Below, piece after piece: positions 5,360 through 8,526 of a DNA stretch of 8,526 bases. Both the position numbers and the translations under genes were made by a program. The stretch's first letter is position 1; each line of letters starts with the position of its first letter. The stretch is taken from assembly GCA_945875065.1 (NCBI GenBank), contig CAMCJC010000093.1, positions 1 through 8,526 of the forward strand, read 5' to 3'. The stretch comes from an uncultured Propionibacteriaceae bacterium. Its GTDB lineage: Bacteria > Actinomycetota > Actinomycetes > Propionibacteriales > Propionibacteriaceae. The notes under the pieces are model-generated. The model did no database searches and was not told the origin of the DNA. It saw nothing but the letters and a program-made list of their open reading frames with translations.

Positions 5360-7012
5360 ATGCGACAGCCCACCAGAATTGATGCCATCGCCGAAGCCCA
5401 TGTCGACGCCTTGGCGGCCCACAGCCCCGAGACCGCCACCTACCTGGGGATTGAAGGATACGACGACCAACTGTCCGACTTCGGGCCGGAGGCGGTGGGC
5501 CGCTGGACCGATCACCTCAAAGGGGCTTTGTCTGAGCTGGCCGCCGCCGAACCGGTCGACGAAACCGATCGCATCACTCGTGCTGCGATGCAGGACCGTC
5601 TCGGCTTGGAGCTGGAGTCCATCGAGGCGGGCGACCACTTCAGCGGCGTCAACAACATCGAGTGCCCGTTGCAAACCGTCCGTGACCTGTTCGACCTCGT
5701 GGCGACCGAAACCGACGACGACTGGGCCAACATCGCCGCTCGGTTGCGGGCGGTCCCGGACGCCTTCGCGACTTGGACGACAACCCTGCGCGAGGGCATC
5801 GCCCGTGGCCTGACTCCCGCCGTCCGCGCCGTAGCCGATGCAGCAGCGCAAGCCCGGGAACTCGCAGGGAAGAACGGTCGCTTCCAGCAGCTCCTGGCCG
5901 AGTTCGGGCGTGACAGCGCGTTGACGGCTGATTTGGAACGCAGCGTGGCCTCCGCCCGCGAGGCGGCCGCGCGGCTGGCCACGTTCCTAGCAGACGACCT
6001 GGCCCCGGTGTCGAGGAAGGCCGACGGCGTCGGCCGTGATCGCTACCAGCGGGCCTCGCGCGAGTTTCTTGGCGCCGCGATCGACCTCGACGAAACCTAT
6101 GAGTGGGGGGTCGAAGCCCTGGAAAAGATCACCTCAGAGCAGGAGATGACTGCCCGCGAGATCGCGGGACCGGGAGCCTCGATCGCCGAGGCCATTGAGA
6201 AGCTGAACTCCGACCCGGCGAACATCATTCACGGCACCAGCGCGCTGCGCGAGTGGATGCAAGCCACTGCCGACGAGGCCGTCGCCGCCCTCGACGGTCC
6301 CTATTTCACGCTCGATCCTCGCGTTCGGCAGGTGCAGGCGATGATCGCCCCGTCCGCCACCGGAGGTATCTACTACACCGGCCCCACCGTAGACTTCTCG
6401 CGCCCCGGTCGCATGTGGTGGTCCGTACCCGAGGGAGTCACCGAGTTCACCACCTGGCAGGAGAAGACCACCGTCTATCACGAGGGCGTTCCCGGGCACC
6501 ACCTCCAGATCGGCCAGGCGGTTGCTGGCTCCGAGTCCCTCAACCGTTGGCGGTCGTTGGTGTGCTGGGTCTCCGGCCACGGCGAGGGCTGGGCCCTCTA
6601 CGCCGAGCGGCTCATGGACGAGTTCGGCTTCCTGAACGCGGGGGAGCGCCTTGGCATGCTCGACGGGCAACGCCTCCGGGCGACCCGCGTCGTCCTTGAT
6701 CTCGGCATCCACCTGGGCAAGCCGGCATTCGACCGCTACGGCGGGGGAGTGTGGGACTACGACAAGTGTTACCGCCTGATGCGGGAGAACGTGGCGATGG
6801 AGGAGAACCAGCTTCGCTTCGAGTTGCATCGCTACCTCGGCTGGCCCGGTCAGGCGCCCAGCTATCTCATTGGCCAACGCATCTGGGGGCAGTTGCGCGA
6901 CGAGGCCCGCGCCCGTAGGGGTGAAGCCTTCGACCTGAAGGACTTCCACGACAGGGCCTTGGCCGTCGGGTCACTGCCCCTCGACGTGCTGCGCCTAGCG
7001 CTCGACGGGTAG
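5360..7012 (+). CDS. DUF885 family putative zinc metallopeptidase
   Basis: A 550-residue protein, typical length for DUF885 (PF05960). The strongest marks are HEGVPGHH (His374, Glu375, His380, His381), a gluzincin-like metal-binding motif in which the usual HExxH spacing is modified, and SGHGEGWALYAERL (His407, Glu409), where a further metal ligand is expected. The C-terminal MEENQLRFELHRYLGWPGQAPSYLIGQ segment is also a family hallmark. The N-terminal half is helical and begins AEAHVDALAAHSPETATYLG, the usual DUF885 opening. No signal peptide or membrane helix is seen, so it is probably cytosolic; peptidase activity is inferred from the motif and the substrate is unknown. The ATG at 5360 is supported by the upstream TAACCT and by family length. 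Its TAG stop lies 10 bases before the GlyRS start, suggesting joint transcription. Confidence 0.9.
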   Translation: MRQPTRIDAIAEAHVDALAAHSPETATYLGIEGYDDQLSDFGPEAVGRWTDHLKGALSELAAAEPVDETDRITRAAMQDRLGLELESIEAGDHFSGVNNIECPLQTVRDLFDLVATETDDDWANIAARLRAVPDAFATWTTTLREGIARGLTPAVRAVADAAAQARELAGKNGRFQQLLAEFGRDSALTADLERSVASAREAAARLATFLADDLAPVSRKADGVGRDRYQRASREFLGAAIDLDETYEWGVEALEKITSEQEMTAREIAGPGASIAEAIEKLNSDPANIIHGTSALREWMQATADEAVAALDGPYFTLDPRVRQVQAMIAPSATGGIYYTGPTVDFSRPGRMWWSVPEGVTEFTTWQEKTTVYHEGVPGHHLQIGQAVAGSESLNRWRSLVCWVSGHGEGWALYAERLMDEFGFLNAGERLGMLDGQRLRATRVVLDLGIHLGKPAFDRYGGGVWDYDKCYRLMRENVAMEENQLRFELHRYLGWPGQAPSYLIGQRIWGQLRDEARARRGEAFDLKDFHDRALAVGSLPLDVLRLALDG

Positions 7013-7015
7013 GCT
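7010..7015 (+). promoter_or_regulatory. candidate -10 element TAGGCT for leaderless glyQS transcription
   Basis: TAGGCT fits TAnnnT and ends exactly 7 bases before the GTG at 7023. As at dnaG, its first three bases are the stop codon of the preceding gene. GGGTAGG at 7007-7013 could instead serve as a weak ribosome-binding site about nine bases from that GTG if the gene is read from a longer mRNA. Confidence 0.45.
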
Positions 7016-7022
7016 TCTCGCC

Positions 7023-8526
7023 GTGCTGACGATGCAAGACGCCCTCAGGATCCTGTCCGATTACTGGACCTCGCGGGGCTGCCTGACGTGGCAGCCCTTC
7101 AACACCGAGGTCGGGGCCGGGACCATGAACCCCGCCACCGTGCTGCGGGTCCTCGGGCCAGAACCCTGGGATGTCGCATACGTCGAGCCGTCGGTCCGCC
7201 CCGACGACGCCCGCTACGGGGAGAACCCGAACCGGCTCCAGACCCACACCCAGTTTCAAGTGATCCTCAAACCCGAGCCTGGCGACCCCCAGGAGCTGTA
7301 CCTCGGCTCCCTCGAGGCACTCGGCATCAACCTCGACGATCACGACGTCCGGTTCGTTGAGGACAACTGGGCGCAACCCGCGATCGGCGCTTGGGGGCTC
7401 GGGTGGGAGGTGTGGCTCGACGGCATGGAGATCACGCAGTTCACCTATTTCCAACAGGTGGGTGGCCAGGATCTAAACCCCATCCCGGTCGAGCTGACCT
7501 ATGGCCTCGAACGCATCCTCATGGCGCAGCAAGGCGTGACCCATTTCAAGGACATCGCCTACTCCCGAAAGCCCGACGGCACGCTCGTCACCTACGGCGA
7601 GGCTTTCGGGCAGCAGGAATACGAGATGAGCCGCTACTATCTCGACGACGCGGACGTGGAGGCCAACAAACGCCTATACGAGGCCTACGTCTCCGAGGCC
7701 ACGCGCATGGTTGAGGCCCGTCTGCCGGTGCCGGCGCACCAGTACATCCTTAAGTCCAGCCACGCGTTCAACGTCCTCGACGCCCGCGGCGCCATTTCCA
7801 CCACCGAACGCGCCCAGGCGTTCGGCACGATGAGGCGTCTGATGCGCGATACCGCAGCTCTGTGGATCGAGCGCCGCGAGGAGCTTGGCTTCCCGCTGCT
7901 CAAACAGGCGGATACAGCCGAGGATGCCGCCCCCGAAATCCCGGAGCCGGAGACCAATACCCCACAGACCTTCGCGTTCGAGATCGGCTTGGAGGAGCTG
8001 CCACCGCACGTCGTCTCGACCACTGTTGAGCAGGTCCGCGCCGCACTCGCGAACGGACTGGCAGCCTCCCGCTTGAAGCACGGCGAAATCCTCGTTGAGG
8101 GCAGCCCGCGACGCATCGTTGCGACTATCGCCGCCGTCGCCGCTAGGGAACCCGATGCCACCAACCTCAAGAAGGGCCCCAAGTGGGCCGCGGCCTTCGA
8201 CGCTGACGGTAACCCTACCAAGCCCCTGCAAGGTTTCATGCGGGGTCAAGGAGTGACCATCGAGCAGGTCGTCAAGGCCGAGGTGGGCGGCACCGAGCAC
8301 GCTTGCGTCGCTGTCGAGTCATCGGGTCGGACGGCGCTGGAGGTCCTGGCCGGGATCGTCGAGGCTACCGTCATTGGTCTACGCGCGGAGAAGAACATGC
8401 GCTGGTGCGACCCCAAGCTATCGTTCTCGCGTGCCGTGCGCTGGCTGCTAGCTTTGTGGGGTAAGCAGGTTGTGCCGGTCCGAATCTCCGAGATCGTTGC
8501 AGGCCGGGCCACGTACCTGCAGCGAA
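7023..8526 (+). CDS. glyQS: glycyl-tRNA synthetase, fused alpha-beta chain, 3'-truncated by window edge
   Basis: Charges tRNA-Gly with glycine in the cytosol. 501 residues are visible with no stop. Residues 1 to about 297 are the alpha (GlyQ) catalytic domain: VGAGTMNPATVLRVLGPEPW, the motif 2 region RYGENPNRLQ (Arg64-Gln73), GAWGLGWEVW near 122-131, ITQFTYFQQVGG, and motif 3 ELTYGLERI (157-165). An acidic, proline-containing linker (about 298-314) follows, then TFAFEIGLEELPPHVV (from about 316), the characteristic opening of the beta (GlyS) subunit, which continues with the SPRRIVATIA and MRWCDPKLSFSRAVRWLL segments. In most bacteria with this enzyme type, alpha and beta are separate proteins; a single-chain fusion is known, for example in Chlamydia. 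The frame is continuous across the junction. I chose GTG at 7023 for its 7-base spacing to TAGGCT; ATG at 7032 is the in-frame alternative. Confidence 0.95.
   Translation, partial: MLTMQDALRILSDYWTSRGCLTWQPFNTEVGAGTMNPATVLRVLGPEPWDVAYVEPSVRPDDARYGENPNRLQTHTQFQVILKPEPGDPQELYLGSLEALGINLDDHDVRFVEDNWAQPAIGAWGLGWEVWLDGMEITQFTYFQQVGGQDLNPIPVELTYGLERILMAQQGVTHFKDIAYSRKPDGTLVTYGEAFGQQEYEMSRYYLDDADVEANKRLYEAYVSEATRMVEARLPVPAHQYILKSSHAFNVLDARGAISTTERAQAFGTMRRLMRDTAALWIERREELGFPLLKQADTAEDAAPEIPEPETNTPQTFAFEIGLEELPPHVVSTTVEQVRAALANGLAASRLKHGEILVEGSPRRIVATIAAVAAREPDATNLKKGPKWAAAFDADGNPTKPLQGFMRGQGVTIEQVVKAEVGGTEHACVAVESSGRTALEVLAGIVEATVIGLRAEKNMRWCDPKLSFSRAVRWLLALWGKQVVPVRISEIVAGRATYLQR

Noticed and set aside
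5173..5382. 69-codon plus-strand frame starting with TTG
   Set aside because: Overlaps the DUF885 start, unusual codon use for this genome, no ribosome-binding site.

Overview
The window is high-GC, densely coding DNA, most likely a chromosomal piece of an actinobacterium (Actinomycetota). The evidence is the GC-rich third codon positions, the start and zinc finger of the DnaG protein, the order dgt–dnaG–conserved hypothetical–tRNA-Asn (from memory, close to that around dnaG in mycobacteria), and TAnnnT promoter elements placed 7-8 bases before start codons, as expected for leaderless transcription. The order within the phylum cannot be settled from this sequence.

Layout. 1-786 is the 3' part of an HD-domain dGTP triphosphohydrolase. 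Ten bases later comes complete dnaG (797-2629). Convergent with dnaG, with one base between the stop codons, lies a divergent sigma-70-like gene (2631-3419, minus). It is divergent from a conserved hypothetical gene (3447-3932) that is followed by a histidine phosphatase (3951-4673). Two convergent tRNA genes follow: tRNA-Asn(GTT) on plus (4735-4810) and a CAT-anticodon tRNA on minus (4852-4925), with a Rho-independent terminator for the Asn transcript between them. A stretch of about 400 bases without a convincing gene (4926-5345) leads to a DUF885 putative zinc metallopeptidase (5360-7012). Last is a glycyl-tRNA synthetase whose alpha and beta subunits are fused in one frame (7023 to the window end, incomplete).

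Most of this is housekeeping: dNTP control, replication priming, and tRNA supply and charging. No mobile element, CRISPR array or defence system is visible. The points most worth a second look are: (i) three copies of GACAACAYCT spaced exactly 21 and 42 bp apart across the 27-bp divergent gap in front of the sigma-like gene; (ii) the sigma-like protein itself, which has regions 1.2, 2 and 4 but no recognisable region 3 and altered aromatic residues in region 2; (iii) a repeated leaderless-promoter layout, in which the TAG stop codon of an upstream gene twice forms the first half of the -10 element of the next gene; and (iv) the fused alpha-beta GlyRS, where many actinobacteria use the unrelated alpha2 enzyme.
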